Shown one piece after another: positions 22,273 through 28,799 of a stretch of DNA of 33,035 nt. The DNA lies in assembly GCA_003243275.1 (NCBI GenBank), contig QFQR01000014.1, forward strand, positions 1-33,035. The letters run 5' to 3'. The stretch's first letter is position 1; each line of letters starts with the position of its first letter. The position numbers and the translations under genes were made by a program. The notes under the pieces are model-generated. The model was given only the letters and a program-made list of their open reading frames with translations. It ran no database searches and had not been told where the DNA came from. The stretch comes from Leifsonia xyli (GTDB lineage Bacteria; Actinomycetota; Actinomycetes; Actinomycetales; Microbacteriaceae).

Positions 22273-22288
22273 TCGAACGTGTGTTCGA
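22273..22288 (-). promoter_or_regulatory. LexA SOS box
   Basis: TCGAAC-GTGT-GTTCGA, a perfect inverted repeat identical in form to the actinobacterial LexA consensus TCGAAC-N4-GTTCGA. On the minus strand it is followed by TAGTCT (22262-22267), a usable -10, and then by the SD at 22241-22249. Confidence 0.85.
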
Positions 22289-22336
22289 CTCAGAACGCCG
22301 AAGCGCGGGTTCAGAACGATCGTGACGAGTCGGTCC

Positions 22337-23464
22337 TCATCGTTGTTGCTGTTGGTGGGGGATGACGACTCGGTTGATGATCGTGACTCCGGCCGCGGCG
22401 ATGGGTACGGCGACGAGGGCACCGAGGATGCCGCCCAGGGCGGCACCGCCGAGCGCGGCGACGATGACGAGTGCTCCGGGCATTGCTACCGCTCGTGCCA
22501 TGACTCGGGGGGTGAGGATGTAGGCCTCTACTTGGAGGTAGGCGAACAGGATCGCGGCGACGATGATGGCGGGGATGAGTCCGGTGTCGAGGGTGATCAG
22601 GGCGGCGATGGAGGCGCCGATGACGGGACCGACGACGGGTATGAGGGCGCCGACGAACGCGATGAGGGCGAGGAGGGCCGGGGCGGGGCTTCCGGCGGCC
22701 GCGGTGACGATGAAGGTGACGATCGCGTTCAGGATGGCGAGGACGATCTGACCGCCGACGAATCGGCCGACTGAGCCGAGGATGTCTTCGGCGAGGTCTT
22801 GGACGCGGGCGCGTTGCCGGTAGGCGATGAGCTGGTAGGCCTTGGTCTTGATGGCGGGCATGGTGATCGCGAAGTACACCGTGAGCACGGTGACGATGAT
22901 CACGCCGGTGACGGCGTCGATGATGCCGGTGCCGATCTGCAACAGGCCGCCGGTCACATTCAGTAGCTGGGTGGGGTCGGAGATGAAGGCCAGGGCGCTG
23001 TGGGTGAGGTTTTCCAGGTCGAGTGATCCGCCGAGGACGCCGGCCAGCCAGGTGAACCAGTCCTGGTTGGGGATGGCGGTGACGAACGCGATCGCGTCTT
23101 CGGCCAGGGTTGCCAGCTGGGCGGACACGGCGGGAACGATCACGGTTCCGACGAACGCGGCGGACAGGAGCAGGATCAGCGCGAGAGCGACGACGGCGAT
23201 CCACCGTGGCACCCCGCGCCGAAGCGCGGTTTGCAGGAGCGGTTCGACGGCGATGGCGAGGAAGAACGCGATCCCGAGGTAGACCAGCACCGTGCCAAGC
23301 GCACCGATGCCGCCGAGGATCGCTGTTCCCACGCCCACGCCGAGGGTCGCGACGAGGGCATACCGGAACGGGTGCGGGGGAAGTCCCCACGCGGGAGATC
23401 TTTCCGGCTGATGTCGCCGGTTGTTGCCTGCGGGGTGTCGTGACCGAAGTCGGGGGGTGTTCAT
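22337..23464 (-). CDS. AI-2E/PerM family permease
   Basis: 375 residues from the ATG at 23464, overlapping the upstream stop by 4 bases. About eight membrane helices are visible, beginning near residue 38, with a soluble stretch around 135-180. The motif FVGALIPVVGPVIGASIAAL (in the last third) and the end region R-V-M-A-R-A-V-A-M-P-G are characteristic of the AI-2E transporter family (TqsA/PerM/YdiK). Substrates of this family are mostly unknown, and some members act in sodium/proton exchange. It is the last gene of a TetR-controlled efflux operon, so it may support membrane or ion stress tolerance. Confidence 0.9.
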   Translation of the reverse strand: MNTPRLRSRHPAGNNRRHQPERSPAWGLPPHPFRYALVATLGVGVGTAILGGIGALGTVLVYLGIAFFLAIAVEPLLQTALRRGVPRWIAVVALALILLLSAAFVGTVIVPAVSAQLATLAEDAIAFVTAIPNQDWFTWLAGVLGGSLDLENLTHSALAFISDPTQLLNVTGGLLQIGTGIIDAVTGVIIVTVLTVYFAITMPAIKTKAYQLIAYRQRARVQDLAEDILGSVGRFVGGQIVLAILNAIVTFIVTAAAGSPAPALLALIAFVGALIPVVGPVIGASIAALITLDTGLIPAIIVAAILFAYLQVEAYILTPRVMARAVAMPGALVIVAALGGAALGGILGALVAVPIAAAGVTIINRVVIPHQQQQR

Positions 23465-23715
23465 GAGGGCTCCTTCGGATGCTCCGACACACCGACGGTG
23501 CTCCCTGGCCCTGCCGCCGACTCAGGAGAGCGCGACGCCTGGCGCAACTTTTCGATCAGTTCCCGATGCTCGGGGTTGACGAACAGGACCAGGACGCGGC
23601 CGTTTGTGCTCACAAAGTGACTGTCGGCGGCAATCGCGTCCACGAATTTCACGTCGGCGGCGGGGTTGTCGATAAGGACGCGGCGAATCGTCGCGATGGT
23701 TCGCTCGGTATTCAT
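23461..23715 (-). CDS. Small hypothetical protein, paralogue of the one at 25765
   Basis: 84 residues from the ATG at 23715. Residues about 5-60 (RTIATIRRVLIDNP, then V-K-F-V-D-A-I-A-A-D-S-H-F and V-L-V-L-F-V-N-P-E-H-R-E-L-I-E-K-L) align closely with the 60-residue product at 25765-25947. This copy has an additional disordered tail. The fold looks like helix - strand - strand - helix. The gene lies between the SMR pair and the permease, overlapping the latter's start. No known function. Confidence 0.72.
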   Translation of the reverse strand: MNTERTIATIRRVLIDNPAADVKFVDAIAADSHFVSTNGRVLVLFVNPEHRELIEKLRQASRSPESAAGPGSTVGVSEHPKEPS

Positions 23716-23732
23716 AGCCGCGGCCCGGTGGG

Positions 23733-24053
23733 TTAGTGGGCGGCGCCGAGTTCGACGAGGAGGACGCCACCGATGATCAGTGCGATGCCGAGCGCCATGA
23801 CCCAGGTGAAGGGTTCTTTGAACAAGAACTTGCTGGCCACCGCGGTCAGAGCAACGCCCGAGGCGGCCCAGATTCCGTAGGCGACACCGATACCGAGGCC
23901 AAGGGCGAGGACTTGGGTGAGGAAGAAGAACGCTCCGAGGTAGCCCACGACGACGGCGATGTAGAACAGCTTCCGGCCGCCGGTCGCGAGGCGCAGGGAG
24001 AGCGCGGCGCCGACTTCGAGGACGATGGCGAGGATGAGGAAGAGCCAGACCAT
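23733..24053 (-). CDS. SMR family efflux protein, second subunit
   Basis: 106 residues from the ATG at 24053, which overlaps the stop of the first SMR gene by one base. Four membrane helices fill the length. Glu13 in V-L-E-V-G-A-A-L-S-L-R is the essential membrane carboxylate, and YGIWAASGV is the family's G-x-W signature. SMR proteins act as dimers exporting quaternary ammonium compounds, or guanidinium in other subtypes; paired genes usually make asymmetric heterodimers with opposite topologies. The charged loops differ between the two products, as expected for such a pair. Confidence 0.92.
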   Translation of the reverse strand: MVWLFLILAIVLEVGAALSLRLATGGRKLFYIAVVVGYLGAFFFLTQVLALGLGIGVAYGIWAASGVALTAVASKFLFKEPFTWVMALGIALIIGGVLLVELGAAH

Positions 24054-24400
24054 CAGATGCTCGCCTCCTTCTTGCGCTGTGCCGCTTGTGATCCGAGCTC
24101 GACGGTGAGGACACCGCCGATGATCAGCGCCAGGCCGAGGAGCATGACCCCGGTGAGGGGCTGTCCGAACAGGAGTGCGGCCAGCAGCGCGGTCAACGCC
24201 ACGCCCATCGCGCCCCAGATTCCGTAGGCGACCCCGAGGGCCATTCCTTCGCGCAGGACGAGCGCGAGAAGGGTGAACGCGCCGACGTAGCCGACGCTGA
24301 CGAGGATGAACCAGGCCGGGTGGTCCTGCGCGGCTTGGAGGGAGAGGGAGCCGGCGACTTCGCTGATGATCGCGCCGGCAAGGAGAAGCCATTTCTTCAT
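24053..24400 (-). CDS. SMR family efflux protein, first subunit
   Basis: 115 residues from the ATG at 24400, two bases after the TetR stop. Four membrane helices are visible, with conserved Glu14 (I-I-S-E-V-A-G-S-L-S-L) and Y-G-I-W-G-A-M-G-V. The basic C-terminal tail (QRKKEAS) helps set topology in a heterodimer with the next gene's product. The likely role is proton-driven export of lipophilic cations such as biocides or dyes. The substrate cannot be told from sequence alone. Confidence 0.92.
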   Translation of the reverse strand: MKKWLLLAGAIISEVAGSLSLQAAQDHPAWFILVSVGYVGAFTLLALVLREGMALGVAYGIWGAMGVALTALLAALLFGQPLTGVMLLGLALIIGGVLTVELGSQAAQRKKEASI

Positions 24401-24402
24401 AG

Positions 24403-24933
24403 TCAGTCCTTCAAGAGGGTGTGGGCAAAGACGCGGAGCTGGGCTCGCTCGTCAGGGGTTGGGGGGTAGAAACTGGCGGCTTCGGCGAGCCATCCACCGT
24501 CCGCGAGGAGGCGGGCTGCGAGTAGTCGTGTGCGTTCGGCGGGGTCCACGTCATCAGGCACGACGAGCCACGGTGCGAGACGTTCGGCCCAGCGTCGGGT
24601 GAGCGAGCGCCGCAGCTTCGGGTCGCTCATCGCCACCAGGTCGGTCTCATCGAACCCCCCGAACAGTGACCAGTCGAGGTAGGCGCCGATGCGCGCCGCC
24701 GCGCCCGCCTCAGCCGGAGGTATGCCCAGTCGTGCGATCAGAGCCTCTTCCCACCGGTCTAGAACGGAGTCGACTAGGGCGAGCATGAGCGCTTCCTTCG
24801 TGGGGAAGTGATACATCACCCCCGGCTTGGTCAGACCCACGATCCGGGCCACCGAATCCAGGGACACCGCCCGCCCCTCATCGAGCTGGGTGAAGGCGGC
24901 CGCCAGGATCGCGGGACGAGGATCAGTGCGCAT
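24403..24933 (-). CDS. TetR family repressor of the efflux operon
   Basis: 176 residues from the ATG at 24933. The N-terminal HTH is present (V-S-L-D-S-V-A-R-I-V-G-L-T-K-P-G-V-M-Y-H-F split over about 22-42, then P-T-K-E-A-L). The C-terminal ligand-binding part, with DWSLFGGFDETDL and the tail R-V-F-A-H-T-L-L, is diverse as usual. It heads the operon TetR - SMR - SMR - small protein - permease. An 18-bp palindrome lies just upstream (24943-24960). It probably represses itself and the efflux genes until a substrate of the pump binds. Confidence 0.9.
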   Translation of the reverse strand: MRTDPRPAILAAAFTQLDEGRAVSLDSVARIVGLTKPGVMYHFPTKEALMLALVDSVLDRWEEALIARLGIPPAEAGAAARIGAYLDWSLFGGFDETDLVAMSDPKLRRSLTRRWAERLAPWLVVPDDVDPAERTRLLAARLLADGGWLAEAASFYPPTPDERAQLRVFAHTLLKD

Positions 24934-24942
24934 ACAGGTAGA

Positions 24943-24960
24943 TTACCATCCGGAAGGTAA
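24943..24960. promoter_or_regulatory. TetR operator candidate
   Basis: TTACCATCC-GGAAGGTAA is an 18-bp inverted repeat with one mismatched pair, 10 bases upstream of the TetR start and 40 bases before the divergent GTG at 25001. On the minus strand TTGTCA (24966-24971) could be the -35 just upstream, with TAATCT overlapping the operator's far edge. Confidence 0.72.
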
Positions 24961-25000
24961 CCGCGCTGACAATATGCTGTGATCGGGAGAAGGAGGCGTC

Positions 25001-25657
25001 GTGAACGCAGAGCGGCCGCGTGGCAGGAATCGTGGCGTCGACTACCTGGTCACAGGCCTAGAAGCCCTCACCGCCCTGGCTGCGCTGGCATACGTGGCGT
25101 CCGGGGATGTCGTGATGCTGATCGTGTGGGAGGCGATCGCCGCCGGATACCTCCTCGGAGGGCTCGCACTGACCTGGTACCGCAGCGTGCGCGGCCAACA
25201 GGTGCCCCCACGGACGGGAGTGCTGGACGCGCTCTCCTGGATCTTCCCGCTCGTGGCAAGCCTCGTCGGAGTGAACGCCGCGCTCCTGGCCATCACCGTC
25301 CGCGCACCGATCGACGGAACCCGGGCCGGCTACACCTTCACCGGTGTTGTGGCGGCCGTCGGCATCATCTTGTCGTGGCACCTTCTACACACCGGATTCG
25401 CGCAGATCTACGAAAGCATGCAACACCGCAGCCCCCCGCAGCCGGGCCTCGAATTCCCGCGCACCACTACGCCGGGCCTAGCCGACTACCTCTACTTCGC
25501 GTTCACCGTGGGAACCTCATTCGCGACCTCGGATACGTCCGTGACCACGGTGCGCATGCGGTGGCTGGTTCTTCTCCACAGCGTTGTGAGCTTCTTCTAC
25601 AATGCCCTCGTCGTCGCCGTGGCCATCCAGATCATCCAACAAATCGCCGGCGCCTAG
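25001..25657 (+). CDS. DUF1345 family membrane protein
   Basis: 218 residues from the GTG at 25001, with AGGAGG just upstream (24991-24996). About five membrane helices are present. The segment D-Y-L-Y-F-A-F-T-V-G-T-S-F-A-T-S-D-T-S-V-T (about 162-182) followed by R-M-R-W-L-V-L-L-H-S-V-V-S-F-F-Y-N matches the DUF1345 family. A channel- or transporter-like role has been suggested by its pore-loop-like motif but is unproven. It is divergent from the TetR operon and may share its operator. The length is normal for the family. Confidence 0.82.
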   Translation: MNAERPRGRNRGVDYLVTGLEALTALAALAYVASGDVVMLIVWEAIAAGYLLGGLALTWYRSVRGQQVPPRTGVLDALSWIFPLVASLVGVNAALLAITVRAPIDGTRAGYTFTGVVAAVGIILSWHLLHTGFAQIYESMQHRSPPQPGLEFPRTTTPGLADYLYFAFTVGTSFATSDTSVTTVRMRWLVLLHSVVSFFYNALVVAVAIQIIQQIAGA

Positions 25658-25764
25658 CTCCATCGTCGCGCGCGATCGCAGGCCCGCGGCAATAGCGATG
25701 CCTCCAATCTCCCCGCCTGGGCCTCGAACCAGCTACGATCCGGGAAGCTCTGGGGGGAGTGTCT

Positions 25765-25947
25765 ATGGCTGAGCGAGTGGCAGAACGGGTGCGGCGGACG
25801 CTGCGCGAGCAGCCGGAGCTCGAGATCCGGTTCACCGAGGCGATTAGGGCAGACAGCTACTACCAAGGCTCTGTCGTGCTTTTCTTGCACCCCATGCACC
25901 AGGCCCTCGTCGACGAACTGCGCGCCGAGCGTCGCGGCGGTGAGTGA
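25765..25947 (+). CDS. Small hypothetical protein, paralogue of the one at 23461
   Basis: 60 residues from the ATG at 25765, preceded by GGGGGGAG at a 6-base gap; a GTG two codons earlier is the alternative. It aligns along its whole length with the 84-residue product at 23461-23715 (shared R-x-x-R-R-x-L, F-x-E/D-A-I-x-A-D-S and V-V/L-L-F-L/V-x-P). TACGAT at 25733 may be a -10. The function is unknown. Confidence 0.68.
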   Translation: MAERVAERVRRTLREQPELEIRFTEAIRADSYYQGSVVLFLHPMHQALVDELRAERRGGE

Positions 25948-25952
25948 CGGGA

Positions 25953-26049
25953 CCGAAAACGATCGATTCCGGCACGGCCGCGAGCTGCACCGCGGCGATG
26001 TCGACACGCCGTGCCGAAACTCCGTCCCGAAACCCTCTTGTGCCGAAAC
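25953..26049 (+). repeat. CCGAAAC repeats upstream of the Fic operon
   Basis: CCGAAAC occurs at 26014-26020, 26027-26033 and 26043-26049. A variant, CCGAAAAC, lies at 25953-25960 and its inverse GTTTTCGG at 26062-26069. Two of the copies are within the longer GTGCCGAAACT. They sit directly before the promoter of the antitoxin-toxin operon. Confidence 0.65.
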
Positions 26050-26055
26050 TTCTTA

Positions 26056-26084
26056 TAGACCGTTTTCGGGAAACCCGATAGACT
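26056..26084 (+). promoter_or_regulatory. Promoter of the antitoxin-Fic operon
   Basis: TAGACC (26056-26061), a 17-base spacer and TAGACT (26079-26084), 26 bases before the GTG at 26110. The spacer holds a small inverted repeat, GTTT-TCGGG-AAAC. Confidence 0.55.
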
Positions 26085-26109
26085 GGTAGGACGACGAAGG
26101 GAGCCCATC

Positions 26110-26352
26110 GTGGCTGAGGCATTCACGGTCGAGCAGGAGTGGCCGGAGCTGTTCGCGCAGCTCGACGCAGCGCAGCGCGACAGCGTGCGTCAGGCCCTCG
26201 CCGCCGGATGGCACGAAGGGTTCACCCCGACCCGCGAGGACGTCGAGAACGTGACCGACTACACCCGCGGAGCGATCGACCTCGCGGAGTACCGTCGACG
26301 CGGCCACGCTGCCGCTCGCCGCGCTGCCGGCGTCGTCGGCGCCGGCCGCTGA
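26110..26352 (+). CDS. VbhA-like antitoxin
   Basis: 80 residues from the GTG at 26110 with GAAGGGAG six bases upstream. The centre, Q-A-L-A-A-G-W-H-E-G-F-T-P-T-R-E-D-V-E-N, aligns with the inhibitory helix of VbhA (A-L-A-S-Q-R-L-E-G). The key Glu, which blocks the ATP gamma-phosphate site of the Fic partner, is kept. The Ser of the usual S/T-x-x-x-E-G/N motif is Ala here. It should hold the Fic protein encoded one base later inactive. The two genes form a class I Fic toxin-antitoxin pair. Confidence 0.85.
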   Translation: MAEAFTVEQEWPELFAQLDAAQRDSVRQALAAGWHEGFTPTREDVENVTDYTRGAIDLAEYRRRGHAAARRAAGVVGAGR

Positions 26353-26353
26353 C

Positions 26354-27172
26354 GTGGCATCCCAGTTCGATAGCTGGGAGTCGTACTTCTACCCCGACAC
26401 CATCGACCCGCTGACCGGGATCGGGACGCTGCGCAACCTCTACGACGAGCGCGACGCGCGGGTGCTGTCTCGGATGGAGTACACCGACACCACCGTGCGC
26501 GCCGTGCAACTCGGTAACGGCGAGGTCGACATACCTCGCACGTTCGACGGGGCGCACCTACGCGCGATCCACGGGCACCTGTTCCAGGACGTCTACGAGT
26601 GGGCGGGGGAGTACCGCACCGTCGAAATGTCGAAGGGGCCAGGTCGCGGATTCGGTGAGGTCAAGACGGGCGAGGTCGACCGGTATCTGTCCGACGCGCG
26701 CCAGCTCGTGACGTCGACCGACTGGGCCAAGATCAGCCGTAACGACTTCATCGCCACGGCCTCGACCGTGTTCGCCTACGTCAACCAGGCGCACCCCTTC
26801 CGCGAAGGCAACGGCCGCACGTCGAAGGTGTTCATGGCCCACGTGGCCGAGCAGTCGCCGTACCGGTTCGACTTCGCCCGCGTGAGCCCGGAGCAGTGGA
26901 ACGGGGGATCGGCCATGAGCCGCCCCGACATGTTCGCCTACGCTCCCGAGCCGGCTTCCCTCGTCCCGGTGTTCGCCGCGGTGACCGTCGAGCGCACCGC
27001 ACCCCAGGCCGGCCCTGACCGGGCCGCTCAGGCGCGTTCAGCGCTCAGCGCCTCCTACCCGCGGCCCGCGGCCGAGGCGACCAAGCAGACGCCGCAGCGG
27101 GGCACACAGGCCCGCCCGCCGAGCGCCGGCTACCGCGCCAACCGCGGACCCGACGTCAGTCGCGACCGATAG
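26354..27172 (+). CDS. Fic domain AMPylase toxin (VbhT-like)
   Basis: 272 residues from the GTG at 26354. The Fic core (about 15-200) contains the full active motif HPFREGNGR (147-155), with catalytic His147 and a beta-hairpin flap near YEWAGEYRTVEM. Such proteins transfer AMP to targets such as gyrase and topoisomerase IV and arrest growth when the antitoxin is lost. After about residue 205 the chain is Ala/Pro/Thr-rich and ends basic (Y-R-A-N-R-G-P...R-D-R), like substrates of type IV secretion. VbhT is itself a conjugative-plasmid protein. Here the tail lacks any recognisable BID domain. Confidence 0.92.
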   Translation: MASQFDSWESYFYPDTIDPLTGIGTLRNLYDERDARVLSRMEYTDTTVRAVQLGNGEVDIPRTFDGAHLRAIHGHLFQDVYEWAGEYRTVEMSKGPGRGFGEVKTGEVDRYLSDARQLVTSTDWAKISRNDFIATASTVFAYVNQAHPFREGNGRTSKVFMAHVAEQSPYRFDFARVSPEQWNGGSAMSRPDMFAYAPEPASLVPVFAAVTVERTAPQAGPDRAAQARSALSASYPRPAAEATKQTPQRGTQARPPSAGYRANRGPDVSRDR

Positions 27173-27181
27173 GAAGATCCC

Positions 27182-27511
27182 ATGTTCAACTCACTCATCC
27201 CGAACCTTGTCGGCGGGGCCGGCGTGGTGTTGTTCGTCGTCGGCGCGATCGCCTTGCTCACCGCGCGCGATCGCTTCGCACGCACCAGCGACGGCGCACG
27301 TCGGCTCCTCTGGGCGCTTGGCCTGTGCGAGCTCGGAATCGTGCTCTGGATCGCGGCACTCTGGGTCGACGGGACGGCATGGCTCCCCGGTCGAATCCTT
27401 GCCACCGTCGTGGTCCTGGCCGGGCTCGTGTTCGTCATCCCGCGCATGCGCAGGATCGCCCGAGCGCGACGAGATGACCCGGCCGAGGAAGTGGAGCAGG
27501 TGCAGCAGTGA
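27182..27511 (+). CDS. Small three-TM membrane protein
   Basis: 109 residues from the ATG at 27182 (AGGAAG upstream), nine bases after the Fic stop. Three hydrophobic helices are visible (about 8-28, 43-65, 70-88), with a basic loop and an acidic C-terminus (EEVEQVQQ). No family is recognised. Its stop overlaps the start of the recombinase (GTGA), so the two are co-translated. Confidence 0.7.
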   Translation: MFNSLIPNLVGGAGVVLFVVGAIALLTARDRFARTSDGARRLLWALGLCELGIVLWIAALWVDGTAWLPGRILATVVVLAGLVFVIPRMRRIARARRDDPAEEVEQVQQ

Positions 27512-28095
27512 CGAACGTCGTCGGTTACGCCCGAGTCTCGAAGCGGGAGCAGAACCCCGCAGCTCAGGAGGCCGAGCTGCGCGCGGCCGGCGCTTCTCGA
27601 GTATTCGTTGACCACGGCGAGTCGAGCCGTATCGCAGACCGCCCCCAGTGGCTCGCCTGCCTCGACTACCTCCGCGAGGGTGACACCCTCCTGGTGCGCC
27701 GCCTCGACCGGCTCGGAGGGTCGGAGCGAATCATCATCGAGACGCTGCACGACCTCGACCGCCGAGGGGTGAACATCAAGAGTCTCACGGAGCCGATGAT
27801 CGACACCACAACCCCGATGGGCCGCGCCCTGTTCGGCATGGTGGCCGTGTTCGCGCAGCTCCGCGTCGACACCATCCGGGACAACACTCTGCGCGGCCTC
27901 GCGCACGCCAAGGCGCAGGGTCGGGTCGGTGGCCGGCCGTCGAAGATGACGCCGGAGAAGATCGCACAGGCGCAGCGGATGCGCGCCGAGAATCGCAGCC
28001 TCGACCACATCGCCGGAGTGCTCAGCGTCGGCAAGTCGACGGTTGCCCGCGCCCTCAGCAAGGCCGATCAGGAACTCACCCAGACGCCGCGGTAG
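27508..28095 (+). CDS. Serine recombinase (resolvase/invertase family)
   Basis: 195 residues from the GTG at 27508. The N-terminal catalytic domain has G-Y-A-R-V-S (nucleophile Ser11 in the numbering from the GTG), V-R-R-L-D-R-L-G and the Arg-rich middle. The C-terminus (about 140-190) is an HTH: G-R-P-S-K-M...L-D-H-I-A-G-V-L-S-V-G-K-S-T-V-A-R-A-L. It is the size of small resolvases that reduce plasmid multimers or move transposons. No transposase accompanies it and no clear res site was found upstream, so plasmid dimer resolution is the simplest guess. Confidence 0.9.
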   Translation: MTNVVGYARVSKREQNPAAQEAELRAAGASRVFVDHGESSRIADRPQWLACLDYLREGDTLLVRRLDRLGGSERIIIETLHDLDRRGVNIKSLTEPMIDTTTPMGRALFGMVAVFAQLRVDTIRDNTLRGLAHAKAQGRVGGRPSKMTPEKIAQAQRMRAENRSLDHIAGVLSVGKSTVARALSKADQELTQTPR

Positions 28096-28324
28096 CCCCG
28101 TCCTGGTCATCGTGAAGCAGGACGCCCGGAGCCACATCGAGCGCGCCGGCTATCGCGTTCAGCTCGTCGACCGTGAGGCCGCACGGCCGGGTCAGGTGCA
28201 GCCGCCGGGTGAGCGTGCGCAGCTTGATCCCGGTCGCGTCGGCCAGCCACTCGACGGTCAGGCCCCGAGTGTCGAGCACGCGCCGGATGCGCTGCGCGAC
28301 CTGTACGGCAATGGAGCGCGTCAT
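28076..28324 (-). CDS. XRE-type HTH regulator
   Basis: 82 residues from the ATG at 28324, overlapping the stop of the preceding gene by 4 bases. The pattern V-A-Q-R-I-R-R-V-L, G-L-T-V-E-W-L-A-D-A-T-G-I, T-L-T-R-R-L and L-T-V-D-E-L-N-A-I-A-G-A-L-D-V is a lambda-repressor-like five-helix HTH. Its 3' end overlaps the convergent recombinase gene by 20 bases. With the 74-residue gene upstream it makes a two-gene operon. The target is unknown. Confidence 0.78.
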   Translation of the reverse strand: MTRSIAVQVAQRIRRVLDTRGLTVEWLADATGIKLRTLTRRLHLTRPCGLTVDELNAIAGALDVAPGVLLHDDQDGATAASG

Positions 28325-28545
28325 CGGCCATCGCTTCCCAACTCACCCTCACGAGTGAGCGTGTCGATCACCGTCACGACGTCGCTCCCCGGCACGGTCA
28401 CGGATGCCGCCAGACGGTAGCCGGAGCGGCCGTACTCGTAGAGCTGCTGGTCACGCTCGCTCACGTTCCGCATCAGCCGGCCGCGCTCATCGTCCGACGT
28501 CGGCAGCGTCGTTGTCAGCGTTGCGAAACTCACGGGTCCACTCAT
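28321..28545 (-). CDS. Hypothetical protein of the XRE operon
   Basis: 74 residues from the ATG at 28545, with GGGAT upstream. The C-terminal half, SGYRLAASVTVPGSDVVTVI then D-T-L-T-R-E-G, is a strand-turn-strand pattern that looks conserved; the N-terminal half is helical with S-D-D-E-R-G-R-L-M. No family is recognised. The ATGA overlap with the HTH gene suggests the two products act together. Confidence 0.68.
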   Translation of the reverse strand: MSGPVSFATLTTTLPTSDDERGRLMRNVSERDQQLYEYGRSGYRLAASVTVPGSDVVTVIDTLTREGELGSDGR

Positions 28546-28589
28546 CGTTCGATCCCATTCCCTTGTTGTGTGTCCGATGAAAGTAGGCA

Positions 28590-28745
28590 GTTCGGCGGTA
28601 CGCCGAGGTGCCGGCTTTCTCGGAACACTTGCCGCCTTGCACGCAGCGGAGAGCCGGTCAAGGGGAGCCCGCAGGGCTCTCCCGAAGGGACGCGCAGCGC
28701 CCTTGACGGGATCGGGAGCGGAGTGCAACCCCGCAGCGCGGGGAC
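28590..28745. repeat. Hairpin array between the XRE and coiled-coil genes
   Basis: This gene-free stretch holds TCGGCG-GTA-CGCCGA (28592-28606) and a nested set: TTGCAC/GTGCAA (28637-28642 with 28723-28728) outside GTCAAGGG/CCCTTGAC (28657-28664 with 28700-28707) outside GAGCCC-GCA-GGGCTC (28665-28679). CCCCGC-AGC-GCGGGG (28729-28743) follows. It could be a structured RNA or part of the transfer origin. Confidence 0.65.
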
Positions 28746-28754
28746 ACACGAAAG

Positions 28755-28781
28755 CCCCACGCCGCAGAGCGGAACGTGGGG
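28755..28781 (-). terminator. Terminator hairpin after the coiled-coil gene
   Basis: CCCCACG (28755-28761) pairs with CGTGGGG (28775-28781) around CCGC-AGA-GCGG. On the minus strand it is followed by CTTTC, 19 bases beyond the stop codon at 28800. Confidence 0.65.
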
Positions 28782-28799
28782 CCGGAACCGTGAGCGCGA

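Noticed and set aside
22311..23492. 393-codon minus frame overlapping the AI-2E-type gene
   Set aside because: It is out of frame with the eight-helix permease and very Arg/His/Pro-rich, so it is a shadow.
27508..28095. Serine recombinase as part of a transposon
   Set aside because: No transposase, no terminal inverted repeats and no res-like repeats were found around it; plasmid multimer resolution is simpler.
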